Virus record (IMG/VR): IMGVR_UViG_3300032242_003034
Span: 1 to 27,943 of that record
Direction: 5' to 3' (one strand)
From: a virus
DNA length: 27,943 nucleotides
Part shown: positions 1 to 6,824 of the stretch, piece by piece
How positions within the stretch are numbered: position 1 is the stretch's first letter
Layout of the letters: each line of letters starts with the position of its first letter
The notes under the pieces: generated by a model
What the model saw: only the letters and a program-made list of their open reading frames with translations
The model's database searches: none
What the model was told of the DNA's origin: nothing
Made by a program: the position numbers and the translations under genes

Positions 1-102
1 CAATGGACCGAAAGAGTTGTTGAGAATCCTAATGATGAATGGGAGAGGATGTATAAACTTCTTTTAAAATATGATAAAGTTAGAGTTCAGTCTATGAATT
101 AA
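1..102 (+). CDS. 3' end of an unknown protein (partial)
   Basis: The first 33 codons of the window are open in frame 1 and end with TAA just before a strong terminator. The visible tail is charged and aromatic, with W2, W14, Y18 and Y24 of the fragment, and ends in QSMN. It lies on the plus strand and converges on the minus-strand gene that follows. Nothing in this fragment identifies a family. The start lies outside the window. Confidence 0.6.
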   Translation, partial: QWTERVVENPNDEWERMYKLLLKYDKVRVQSMN

Positions 103-128
103 AAAACCTCTCAAATCGAGAGGTTTTT
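102..128. terminator. bidirectional rho-independent terminator
   Basis: An inverted repeat (AAAAACCTCTC / GAGAGGTTTTT) with a five-base loop lies between two convergent genes. It has a T-run on the right for plus-strand transcripts and an A-run on the left for minus-strand transcripts. Confidence 0.85.
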
Positions 129-129
129 C

Positions 130-903
130 TTATTTTACATAGAACCACATTATTCTATTTTTTAAACTTGGAGTTTCTTTCATAAAGTATTTATCTTCAT
201 CTAATGATTTTATAAGAAATAATCCGTCTTCATTACTACCATTTATATCTGCTCTTAAAACAATGAACTTATCTTTTGAAATCAATTCAGATTCAATTAA
301 AGTATAAGTTTGTGCACTGGCAAGTTTTTTATCTTCATCAAAATATTTTAATATAGTTTCTGGATGTGCTAACATCGTAGTTCCGGGACCACGTCTATTT
401 GTCGTTGCAATATAATTACCACACATAACTAATTTACTTATAATTCTTCTTTGATTATGTTCATAGTTTTCTTTATTAGTTTTGTTAGGATCATTACTTA
501 AAGTTAAATCGAATGATGTCAATCCATGATTTAAAACTGGTTGTCCTTGGGTAAAGTTTTCCATATATTTTATTAAATCAGTATGTAAATCTTCATATGA
601 TGTAAAAGGTGTTTCTTGTACTCTCATAGAACGATGTGAAAGTATAACTGGTATTGTTTTTTCATCAATTTTTGGCAAATCAACTCTATTATCCCATTCA
701 GATTCTTCTTTTTCACCAGTCATTATATCAATAGCTAATTCACGATTTTTTGCTTTCAGTTTTAATTGTTCTTCAAGTGTATTTTCCTGTACATAATCTA
801 AGTAAGAAATTGTGGCAACTGAACCACTATGTTGTTTTTCTGAGAAATTACATAAGTATTTAATTTCTTTTTTAATCTCTTCACTTGTTTTAGAAAGTAT
901 CAT
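130..903 (-). CDS. unknown protein, possible capsid-like domain
   Basis: A 257-residue protein with no signal peptide or membrane segment. The central part, about residues 145-195, reads like a phage capsid core: a polar helix (NYEHNQRRIISKL), then GNYIATTNRRGPGTTMLAHP. T4-type capsid proteins have a comparable 'isolated, unvalidated label plus fold' stretch in which a small residue and a strand precede a helix that names the subunit position. The end (DGLFLIKSLDEDKYFM) is strand-rich. This similarity is by eye and weak. The start ATG overlaps the 3' end of the upstream glycosyltransferase gene by 14 nt, so the two are probably co-transcribed. It could also be an unrelated virion decoration protein. 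Confidence 0.75.
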   Translation of the reverse strand: MILSKTSEEIKKEIKYLCNFSEKQHSGSVATISYLDYVQENTLEEQLKLKAKNRELAIDIMTGEKEESEWDNRVDLPKIDEKTIPVILSHRSMRVQETPFTSYEDLHTDLIKYMENFTQGQPVLNHGLTSFDLTLSNDPNKTNKENYEHNQRRIISKLVMCGNYIATTNRRGPGTTMLAHPETILKYFDEDKKLASAQTYTLIESELISKDKFIVLRADINGSNEDGLFLIKSLDEDKYFMKETPSLKNRIMWFYVK

Positions 904-1648
904 ATAAGTTTTTCATTCCATTTTTTTGTACACTTGCATTTACTGATTTAACTAAGTCTTCTTTAGAAAGTGAAGTTAATTGTTGAAGTAATTGAAGATT
1001 TCTTTGATAGTATGTCATATTAGGTGTTTCTCTACTATGGTATAAATGATAACACTTATTTTTACATTCTGTCCAGCTTAAAAAGTTTTTTACTTTATGT
1101 GATATAAAGTCATCTTCTGCACCCCAGCCTATGAATGATTCATTCCAACCTCCTATTCTTAATATGGCAGATTTTCTAAATATACATATTCCACCACATA
1201 AAGGTACTTTTTGGTGATCTGTTTCACCACGACCTGGTCGGTCAATAAGTAGTAATTGATCTAATGGAAAATTAGATTCTTGTGGTTGTAAATCAATAAC
1301 TGAACTATAAGGATTTACCATTTCATATTTTTCAAGTAATTTGACTGCTTCAATAAAATCATTAGGTGCCATTATTAGATCAGAATCTGCAAAAATTATA
1401 ATATCTGATTTAGCTTCTTTAGTAGCAACATTGAATGCCCAAGATTTATTATATGGTTTCTCTGATTTTAAAAAGATATGTCTAGCTTTTAGAGGTAGAT
1501 GTGAAATTTTGGAATGTTTATCTTGTTCTATAAGTATAACATCAACATTTGAAAAACCATTAATCCAGTCTAGTACTTTTTTAAGATTATTAAATCTATC
1601 TGGATTGTGCCTATATCCTATGATATAGGTAAAAGAATGTGTATTCAT
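890..1648 (-). CDS. GT-A fold glycosyltransferase
   Basis: A 252-residue enzyme predicted to transfer a sugar from a nucleotide-sugar donor. The N-terminal half is a GT2-like nucleotide-binding fold with strand FTYIIGYR, and the metal-binding DxD motif is ADSD (D88-S-D90). The C-terminal half has GGWNESFIGWGAEDDF (residues about 166-181), the ED-containing acceptor/catalytic block of the galactosyltransferase/chondroitin-synthase (Glyco_transf_7C) type. There is no membrane anchor, so it should act in the cytoplasm. Likely acceptors are modified phage DNA or a virion protein; the sequence does not say which. It lies directly upstream of, and overlaps, the 130-903 gene, which could be its substrate. 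The family call is firm; the acceptor is unknown. Confidence 0.88.
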   Translation of the reverse strand: MNTHSFTYIIGYRHNPDRFNNLKKVLDWINGFSNVDVILIEQDKHSKISHLPLKARHIFLKSEKPYNKSWAFNVATKEAKSDIIIFADSDLIMAPNDFIEAVKLLEKYEMVNPYSSVIDLQPQESNFPLDQLLLIDRPGRGETDHQKVPLCGGICIFRKSAILRIGGWNESFIGWGAEDDFISHKVKNFLSWTECKNKCYHLYHSRETPNMTYYQRNLQLLQQLTSLSKEDLVKSVNASVQKNGMKNLYDTF

Positions 1649-1687
1649 TACTAATTATTATTTTTTAATTATATTCTATTTTATTGA

Positions 1688-1843
1688 TTAGTTTAGTGGA
1701 TTTAGATAACCATTTTGTTGAGTAATGAATAACATTTGATTGGTTGATAACTCATTATGACTCCAACCCATTTTTTTACAGTATTCAACTAAGAACTTTT
1801 CTCTCAAAACTGCAATTTCTTGTTTAGTTTTTTTAGTTTCCAT
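1688..1843 (-). CDS. small unknown protein (51 aa)
   Basis: A short ORF from ATG at 1843 to TAA at 1688 fills the gap between the glycosyltransferase gene and the divergent 1888 gene. The product begins METKKTKQEI and has an amphipathic first half with the motif EYCKKMGWSHNELS, which is helix-turn-helix-like in spacing but too short to call. Codon use matches the neighbours (AAA, GAA, TTA). An AT box TTATATATAA lies about 20-30 nt upstream on the same strand. No family is recognised. Confidence 0.55.
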   Translation of the reverse strand: METKKTKQEIAVLREKFLVEYCKKMGWSHNELSTNQMLFITQQNGYLNPLN

Positions 1844-1875
1844 AACTTTGATTTTTATTTTATATATAATTTTAT

Positions 1876-1883
1876 TATCTTTG
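1876..1883 (+). promoter_or_regulatory. TAnnTTTG promoter box (Bacteroidota -7 type)
   Basis: TATCTTTG lies five bases before the ATG at 1888. It matches the -7 element of Bacteroidota primary-sigma promoters. A TTTG at 1847-1850 could be the -33 element, but the 25-base gap is longer than usual. The closeness to the ATG would give an almost leaderless transcript. Confidence 0.4.
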
Positions 1884-1887
1884 TGTT

Positions 1888-2463
1888 ATGGTATTTAAAG
1901 TAAGAGGTATATTAGATTTTAGTCCAGAGGACAAAACTAAGAAGCACGTTAGTCAAGCTTCTTGGAAGAGAGTTGCTATGATCCGAACTAAATGTGATTT
2001 AGATAGATACTATGCTTGGTTTTTAAAGAAAAGATTTAGTTTAGAATTGAATAGTACACTTATAGGAACTCACGTTACTTTTATCAATGATAAAATGGAT
2101 AAAGATATATTTGAACAAGCTGCAAAAATGTTTAATGGTAAAGAAATCGACTTTTATGTTGAAACTGAACCTTGTTCAAGTGGTAACCACTGGTGGTTGA
2201 GAGTTCACTGTCCAGAAGCAGAAAGTATTAGAGAAGTTATGGGTTTATCAAGAGATCCATACTTTGGTTTACACTTAACATTAGGAACTCCTGTTATAAA
2301 ATACCCAGAAGGTGTTGAAGAAAACAATAATTCAATTATGAAAGTTAAAAAAGATTATATAGAACATTCTAAGTATATTTTAGAATGTTGTAAAAGACAT
2401 GAGTTAATTTCTAACGAACCAAGAAAACCTTTAAGTGAACACGAGATAATAGAGTTTAAATAA
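1888..2463 (+). CDS. 2H-phosphoesterase-like protein
   Basis: A 191-residue soluble protein with two H-hydrophobic-T motifs, THVTF (H62, T64) and LHLTL (H129, T131), 67 residues apart. This pair is the signature of the 2H phosphoesterase superfamily, whose members hydrolyse or form 2',5' or 2',3'-cyclic phosphodiesters. Known relatives act in tRNA/RNA end repair, in 2-5A degradation, and, in T4-type phages, as Acb1, which destroys CBASS cyclic-oligonucleotide signals. Between the motifs is a Trp/His-rich stretch (GNHWWLRVH). The gene stands alone between a divergent small gene and a strong terminator, so it is probably a single-gene transcript. The fold is likely; which substrate it uses is inference. 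Confidence 0.72.
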   Translation: MVFKVRGILDFSPEDKTKKHVSQASWKRVAMIRTKCDLDRYYAWFLKKRFSLELNSTLIGTHVTFINDKMDKDIFEQAAKMFNGKEIDFYVETEPCSSGNHWWLRVHCPEAESIREVMGLSRDPYFGLHLTLGTPVIKYPEGVEENNNSIMKVKKDYIEHSKYILECCKRHELISNEPRKPLSEHEIIEFK

Positions 2464-2489
2464 AAAAGAGGATTTAGTCCTCTTTTTTT
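2462..2489. terminator. bidirectional rho-independent terminator
   Basis: AAAAAAGAGGA, a five-base loop and TCCTCTTTTTTT lie between convergent genes ending at 2463 (+) and 2488 (-). A-run and T-run flanks make it functional both ways. Confidence 0.88.
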
Positions 2490-3456
2490 ATGTTCTTGAT
2501 TGATACCACATTTGTTTTGGTTCTTCTTTAGGTTCTTCCAGTTGTTTAGGTTCTTCTTCCTTTTTTGGTAATTCTTTTGTAACACTTGCAATATTATGAC
2601 GAAACCATTTACTTGGATTTTTAAGATCTGAACGTCCAATTGTTTTTGTATCATCATATAAGTAATTTATTCTTATACCATATTTTAAAGCATGAATACA
2701 GTTTTTAAAACCTTGAGAATCTCCTAATAAAGAAAAGACTTCCCATATTTTTTCTTGAATTTCATCATCTATTAGACTAGGTAGTAACTTCTTAAACTTA
2801 AATGCACTATTTCTATCCGAGAATATACCGTAGTGATAATATTGAGTATTATTATTATGACCATTCCATACTGATCTTGGATTGACTTGTGGTATTGTTA
2901 AATCAATTACTAAATCATGACAATCATCATAAAGTTCTTGTAATGTATATTTTTTTGGTGGATCTTCCTCTTCCCATTCTTCAGGATTATTCCATTCCTC
3001 TAACCCACTATCCCAGTTAGACATATGCACTTTAAATGAAAACACTGGCTGTTCCCATCCAGCTATGTATCTTCCAAGATAATTATCTTTGGTTTCTTCT
3101 ATTGGATCAAAATAAAATTGTATTGTAAAGTATAATTCTCTTTCACCATCTCTCCAAAGATCGAGCATTTCTTCTACTGATATATCTTCATATAGAGTAT
3201 TCATATTATTTAAAGCTTCTGGTGTGACTTTATGATTTAGAATAAATTTTGCTTTAGGTTTTGTGAATTTAACCTTTTGATAATTATCGTCGTAGTTTCT
3301 GACAAGTTCTATATTATAAATTCCCCATTCTTTTTCTGCACCATAATCTTTTAACTTCATACCTCTTTCTTTTTTATGAGGTATGTACATAAGACTTTGT
3401 CCGGCCTGTCTGTATATTTTTGGTGTTAGTTCCTCAAAAGTTTTAATCCATTTCAT
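2488..3456 (-). CDS. unknown protein with capsid-targeting-like N terminus
   Basis: A 322-residue protein that begins MKWIKTFEEL, one of several products in this window starting with M-[KR]-x-[IL]-K-x-F-E. The middle is acidic and Trp-rich (residues about 150-175, WNNPEEWEEEDPP). The C terminus is a low-complexity Glu/Lys/Pro repeat (KEEEPKQLEEPKEEPKQ) ending in MWYQSRT. No catalytic motif is visible. The ATG is preceded by TAATATATA four bases upstream, the proposed late promoter. The tag and the likely late promoter fit a packaged or virion protein. That role is inference. Confidence 0.8.
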   Translation of the reverse strand: MKWIKTFEELTPKIYRQAGQSLMYIPHKKERGMKLKDYGAEKEWGIYNIELVRNYDDNYQKVKFTKPKAKFILNHKVTPEALNNMNTLYEDISVEEMLDLWRDGERELYFTIQFYFDPIEETKDNYLGRYIAGWEQPVFSFKVHMSNWDSGLEEWNNPEEWEEEDPPKKYTLQELYDDCHDLVIDLTIPQVNPRSVWNGHNNNTQYYHYGIFSDRNSAFKFKKLLPSLIDDEIQEKIWEVFSLLGDSQGFKNCIHALKYGIRINYLYDDTKTIGRSDLKNPSKWFRHNIASVTKELPKKEEEPKQLEEPKEEPKQMWYQSRT

Positions 3457-3460
3457 AATC

Positions 3461-3469
3461 TATATATTA
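3461..3469 (-). promoter_or_regulatory. candidate late promoter box (ATATATA-N4-ATG)
   Basis: On the minus strand TAATATATA is followed by GATT and then the ATG at 3456. The same box and spacing recur before five other genes here. Confidence 0.5.
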
Positions 3470-3522
3470 TTTTTTAAACTCATAATTATATTCTTCATAT
3501 AACAAAAAAAGATTTTTAATAA

Positions 3523-4353
3523 ATGATTAAAGCAGATAAGTATTACAAAGAAAATCTAAAAAGAATTTTAGAAGAAAATAATAAAGATAGAGATGCTAGA
3601 CCTAAATATAAAGACGGTGTAGAAGCTAATAGTTTCTTTATAACGCAAGTATTTGAAGAGTATGATTTATCTAAAGGTGAGTTCCCAGTTACAACATTAA
3701 GAAACACCGCCATTAAAACTGGTATCAATGAAATACTTTGGATATATCAAGATCAAGATTCTAACTTAACAACTGCTCATAATAGAGGTATAATGTGGTG
3801 GGATGAGTGGAATATTGGTAATGGTACAATTGGACAAAGATATGGTGCAACCGTGAGAAGATGGGATTTATTAAATAATGTCTTGAAAAGTTTAAAGGAT
3901 GAACCTTTTTCAAGAAGACATATAATAAATATGTTACAAGAGTCTGATTTAAAACAAACAAATGGATTATATCCTTGTGCATACGAAACAATGTTTTCAG
4001 TAAGAGAAGTAAAAGGTGATATGTTTTTAGATATGACTTTAAATCAAAGAAGTAACGACTATATAATGGCAGGATATATAAATAAAATTCAATATGTTGC
4101 ACTCCAAATGATGATAGCATCTCATTTAGGATATAAAGTTGGTAAATTCTGTCATTATGTTCAGAATTTACATATTTATGATAGGCATATTGATGCAGCT
4201 AAAGAGCTTTTAGAAAGAGAACCTTTAGAACAACAACCAACATTAGAATTAAAATCAGGTTTAGACTTTTATAGTATAACACTTGAAGACTTCAAAATAT
4301 CAAATATAAAAGGTATTCAGAAGATAAAATCAGAATTAGAAATTGCAATATGA
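3523..4353 (+). CDS. thyA: thymidylate synthase (folate-dependent)
   Basis: Methylates dUMP to dTMP with methylene-tetrahydrofolate for phage DNA synthesis in the cytoplasm. The 276 residues match the family length. Visible landmarks are the N-terminal RPKYKDG (26-32), ILWIYQDQ (71-78), WWDEWN (92-97), catalytic C152 in YPCAYETMF, the phosphate-binding QRSND (175-179), N187 (the Asn that selects uracil over cytosine), and HIYDRH (217-222). The usual PCH is PCA, which is normal for the subfamily found in some Firmicutes, so it is not a defect. N187 argues against a dCMP hydroxymethylase. The stop overlaps the next small gene as ATGA, indicating coupling. Confidence 0.95.
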   Translation: MIKADKYYKENLKRILEENNKDRDARPKYKDGVEANSFFITQVFEEYDLSKGEFPVTTLRNTAIKTGINEILWIYQDQDSNLTTAHNRGIMWWDEWNIGNGTIGQRYGATVRRWDLLNNVLKSLKDEPFSRRHIINMLQESDLKQTNGLYPCAYETMFSVREVKGDMFLDMTLNQRSNDYIMAGYINKIQYVALQMMIASHLGYKVGKFCHYVQNLHIYDRHIDAAKELLEREPLEQQPTLELKSGLDFYSITLEDFKISNIKGIQKIKSELEIAI

Positions 4354-4499
4354 GACAACTAACGTTAGAAGAAAGACAAGAACTATTTTGTAAAAAATAT
4401 AGTAAAAGTAAATTATATGGTGAAGATTTAGACCACAATGACTTGGATAAACACGATATTCCAAGAGAAGTTGAAACTAATTCAAAAAAAGACATATAA
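4350..4499 (+). CDS. small unknown charged protein (49 aa)
   Basis: Starts at the ATG overlapping the thymidylate synthase stop (ATGA) and ends at TAA. The product begins MRQLTLEERQ and is rich in Lys, Glu and Asp, with EDLDHNDLDKHDIP in the middle and no membrane segment. The overlap and matching codon use support translation by coupling. No family is recognised. Confidence 0.6.
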   Translation: MRQLTLEERQELFCKKYSKSKLYGEDLDHNDLDKHDIPREVETNSKKDI

Positions 4500-4520
4500 T
4501 AAAAAAATAGTTTATTAAAA

Positions 4521-5030
4521 ATGAGTAATGTAACAAGTTTAGACTTTTCACCACAATACATAGAAGATCTAGTTGAACAGGTTAAGTCCTTAGATACAAC
4601 AGAATTATCTGATGAATTAACTAAAGAAGAACAAGAAATACAACAGAAAGTTGAAGAACAAAAAGTTTATTTTTGGATTAGACTTTATTTAAAAGAAGAA
4701 GATCCAAATTTAGAGATTGGTGATGATATTACCATTAATTGGACACCATCTGATGAAAAGTTACCAACTAAATTTATTTGTTATGGTAAGACTGGATTAC
4801 AGAAAGATTATGATGAAGAAATTGTAAACTATAATTCAGAAGATGATAAGAAAGTTCTTTGTTTAATGGTAGATGAAGGTATGGTTAACTATAATGAGGA
4901 TATCCCATTTGTTAGAACTTTATTTAAAGTTGGTCGTCATTATGAGTATCAATTAGTTAAAAGATCTGAATTACTTTTTATCAATGATAGAAATGGTATG
5001 ATTTTAGATTACTTTGATTGTGATTTTTAA
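4521..5030 (+). CDS. unknown acidic protein
   Basis: A 169-residue acidic soluble protein. Residues about 12-48 are a Glu-rich helix (LVEQVKSLDTTELSDEL and following) that could form a coiled coil. The rest alternates predicted strands (YFWIRLYL, TKFICYG, YEYQLVKR) and ends in DYFDCDF. It lies in a plus-strand run with thyA and the next gene, spaced 21 and 3 nt. It has no motif that assigns a function. It may be a phage regulatory or inhibitor protein, but that is only a guess from size and charge. Confidence 0.8.
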   Translation: MSNVTSLDFSPQYIEDLVEQVKSLDTTELSDELTKEEQEIQQKVEEQKVYFWIRLYLKEEDPNLEIGDDITINWTPSDEKLPTKFICYGKTGLQKDYDEEIVNYNSEDDKKVLCLMVDEGMVNYNEDIPFVRTLFKVGRHYEYQLVKRSELLFINDRNGMILDYFDCDF

Positions 5031-5033
5031 TTT

Positions 5034-5543
5034 ATGGACACTGACTCAATAGAATATTTATTATTATCTTACTTTAATGAAGTAGTTTGGGTGGATGAGA
5101 ATCCTGCCCAGTTTACTATTTTTGAAACGTTTAAGGAAAACGGAATAGTCAAGGTTTCTACAAAACAAGAAACTTTTCACTTACAAGATTTGTTGGTAAC
5201 CTCATTCGAGGATACTAACAAATTTTTATTTGAACAAATGTTGGATTGTAATTCAATAGATATTAATTTTTATCCAAAGAATATAATTACTAAAATATTC
5301 AATTTAACTTCAATTAAGAGACTTAAAAAAGAATTAGATGGTCTTACATCAAATAACTGGATAATCACTTCTAATAAGATATATGATACTTATATGAAAG
5401 ATTTAGGATATAATGTTTACTTGTCGGATGAATTTGAAAACAAGATTATAATTGGAGATAAATCTTGTAAACTAATACTCAATAGAAATTTGAAAGAGTT
5501 CTATTTAGATAAGTCGAAGATTAGAGTAATAAACTTAAAATAA
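5034..5543 (+). CDS. unknown protein
   Basis: A 169-residue soluble protein starting three bases after the preceding stop, so the two are very likely co-translated. The C-terminal half holds YMKDLGYNVYLSDEF, which resembles by eye the DLGYDVYISEE stretch in the zinc-binding protein at 25791-26198, then strand-rich KIIIGDKSCKLIL. The shared stretch might be a small common module. No catalytic residues are obvious. A strong terminator follows the stop. Confidence 0.8.
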   Translation: MDTDSIEYLLLSYFNEVVWVDENPAQFTIFETFKENGIVKVSTKQETFHLQDLLVTSFEDTNKFLFEQMLDCNSIDINFYPKNIITKIFNLTSIKRLKKELDGLTSNNWIITSNKIYDTYMKDLGYNVYLSDEFENKIIIGDKSCKLILNRNLKEFYLDKSKIRVINLK

Positions 5544-5570
5544 AAAGTCGAGAATTATCTCGACTTTTTT
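5542..5570. terminator. bidirectional rho-independent terminator
   Basis: AAAAAGTCGAGA, loop ATTA, then TCTCGACTTTTTT, between convergent genes ending at 5543 (+) and 5569 (-). Confidence 0.9.
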
Positions 5571-5898
5571 ATTCTTCTAAATAAGTAATTTTTATGTTTA
5601 GTGATTTTGCTAGTTCAACTTCTGCTAATAGTCCAGTTGATTTGTCCCAACCTTCAATTTTATAAACAAACATTTCATCTGACTTGTATAAAAATGATTC
5701 ACAGAAATTTTTCCAAAATTGCCAGTCTCCTGGCATTTCTTTATATTGTAGTAAGGTATGTCCGTATAGAATAGGTGACATAACTATATTACCTTGTGAA
5801 ACAAGTTCTGCGACTTTATTACAAGTTTTATTATATCTTTCATTAACAACATCTGGGTTGCTATCTGAATACGGTGATGCAAAATAAATTATTTTCAT
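5569..5898 (-). CDS. DUF1937 / deoxyribosyltransferase-like protein
   Basis: A 109-residue single-domain protein. It opens IIYFASPYSD and continues ERYNKTCNKVAELVSQGNIVMSPI, then SDEMFVYKIEGWDKSTGLLAEVELAKSL. This order (SPYS, xGxxxxSPI, GWDxSxGxxxE) is that of the DUF1937 family, related to nucleoside 2-deoxyribosyltransferases. In that superfamily the final Glu (here in LAEVE) is the nucleophile. A role in nucleotide metabolism fits, but the substrate is unknown. Its start overlaps the 5895-6416 gene by 4 nt. Confidence 0.8.
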   Translation of the reverse strand: MKIIYFASPYSDSNPDVVNERYNKTCNKVAELVSQGNIVMSPILYGHTLLQYKEMPGDWQFWKNFCESFLYKSDEMFVYKIEGWDKSTGLLAEVELAKSLNIKITYLEE

Positions 5899-6416
5899 AT
5901 TCCTAATTGTTTTAGTTTAAGATCTCTTTTAACAGAATCATCAACTATAAGTTGAACTTGATGTTTATCAACCCATTTATCTTTCATAAATTGAATAATA
6001 CCTGATTTTTTTGAAGCATCTCTTCCAATTGGATCCATCGATGTAAAATCAACTGCTTTAACTTTTATTCTAGTTTCGGCTACTTCTAATACTTCTAACT
6101 CATAAGTTACTTTAAAAGATTCTGGTTTCATCTTATTACCATCTTTATCAGTATCGGTCCAACTAAGTCCGTAATCTGGATAAATAACTTTGTGTCCAGG
6201 TTCAATGGCAATTAAATCTTTTTTAAGTGTATCATCTAACTCACGTTGTACTTTATCTTTTTCTTTTTTAATCTTATCTTTTTCTTTAGATAATTTATCT
6301 TTCTCAGTTCTTAATTCTTCACATTTAGAGTAAAGAGTAATAATCCCTATTAGGGACCCTAAAAGACATAATGATAATATAAATACTGCAATCTGCAACA
6401 TTAAAATTCCGTTCAT
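5895..6416 (-). CDS. membrane-anchored coiled-coil protein
   Basis: A 173-residue protein with one N-terminal membrane span (residues about 6-29, LQIAVFILSLCLLGSLIGII). A highly charged coiled coil follows (residues 33-65, repeated KEKDK), then a soluble beta-rich domain with EPGHKVIYPDYGLSW. The N-terminal anchor without a cleavage site suggests an inner-membrane protein with its domain on one side. Spanin, anti-superinfection and membrane-stress roles are all possible, and none is shown by the sequence. The gene is 11 nt from the small gene upstream. Confidence 0.75.
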   Translation of the reverse strand: MNGILMLQIAVFILSLCLLGSLIGIITLYSKCEELRTEKDKLSKEKDKIKKEKDKVQRELDDTLKKDLIAIEPGHKVIYPDYGLSWTDTDKDGNKMKPESFKVTYELEVLEVAETRIKVKAVDFTSMDPIGRDASKKSGIIQFMKDKWVDKHQVQLIVDDSVKRDLKLKQLGI

Positions 6417-6427
6417 TTTATTATTTA

Positions 6428-6694
6428 TTAAAGTTCGTAATACATTTCACCATAAATTGGAGATCTTCTGATTATCTCCTTAATTAGTTCAAATCCAATG
6501 TCTTGTAGTAAATATTGGAATGTTTGTCCATTTTCGTGTTTAGTCACTATTTCTCCTGATGCTAAATTTTTCATATCTACTTTAGTAAAGTAAACATCTG
6601 TTTTAGTATATCCAGTACCGTGTGATATTACACCACTTTTACATAAGTGAGTGAATGAAACTTCATTTAATGAGGTTCTAATTTCTTTTGCCAT
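6428..6694 (-). CDS. small unknown protein (88 aa)
   Basis: An 88-residue soluble protein, MAKEIRTSLNEVSFTHLCKSG and onward, with a Gly/Thr-rich turn (GTGYTKTDVYFT) and a C-terminal helix LIKEIIRRSP ending in YYEL. It heads a minus-strand operon with the membrane protein and the DUF1937 gene. A TATATTTG box lies about 56 nt upstream of its ATG. No family is recognised. Confidence 0.75.
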   Translation of the reverse strand: MAKEIRTSLNEVSFTHLCKSGVISHGTGYTKTDVYFTKVDMKNLASGEIVTKHENGQTFQYLLQDIGFELIKEIIRRSPIYGEMYYEL

Positions 6695-6749
6695 ATTAAA
6701 AATCTTTTTTAACTATATAGTTTTTTTTCTATTTTGTTTATTAATCATA

Positions 6750-6757
6750 CAAATATA
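6750..6757 (-). promoter_or_regulatory. TAnnTTTG promoter box (Bacteroidota -7 type)
   Basis: TATATTTG on the minus strand lies upstream of the 6694 start. No clear TTTG is found at the -33 distance, so the call rests on the -7 box and its intergenic position. Confidence 0.3.
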
Positions 6758-6784
6758 CAAAAAAATTATATTTTTAACATATTA

Positions 6785-6797
6785 TTTTTAATATATA
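6785..6797 (+). promoter_or_regulatory. candidate late promoter box TTTTTAATATATA
   Basis: The full 13-base box lies 27 nt before the ATG at 6825 and is identical to the boxes at 15676 and 20897. Confidence 0.45.
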
Positions 6798-6824
6798 AGT
6801 CACAATAAATTATAATTATACTAT

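Noticed and set aside
3523-4353. dCMP or dUMP hydroxymethylase instead of thymidylate synthase
   Set aside because: N187 is the uracil-selecting Asn, and PCAYE is normal for a known ThyA subfamily; no evidence for hydroxymethylation.
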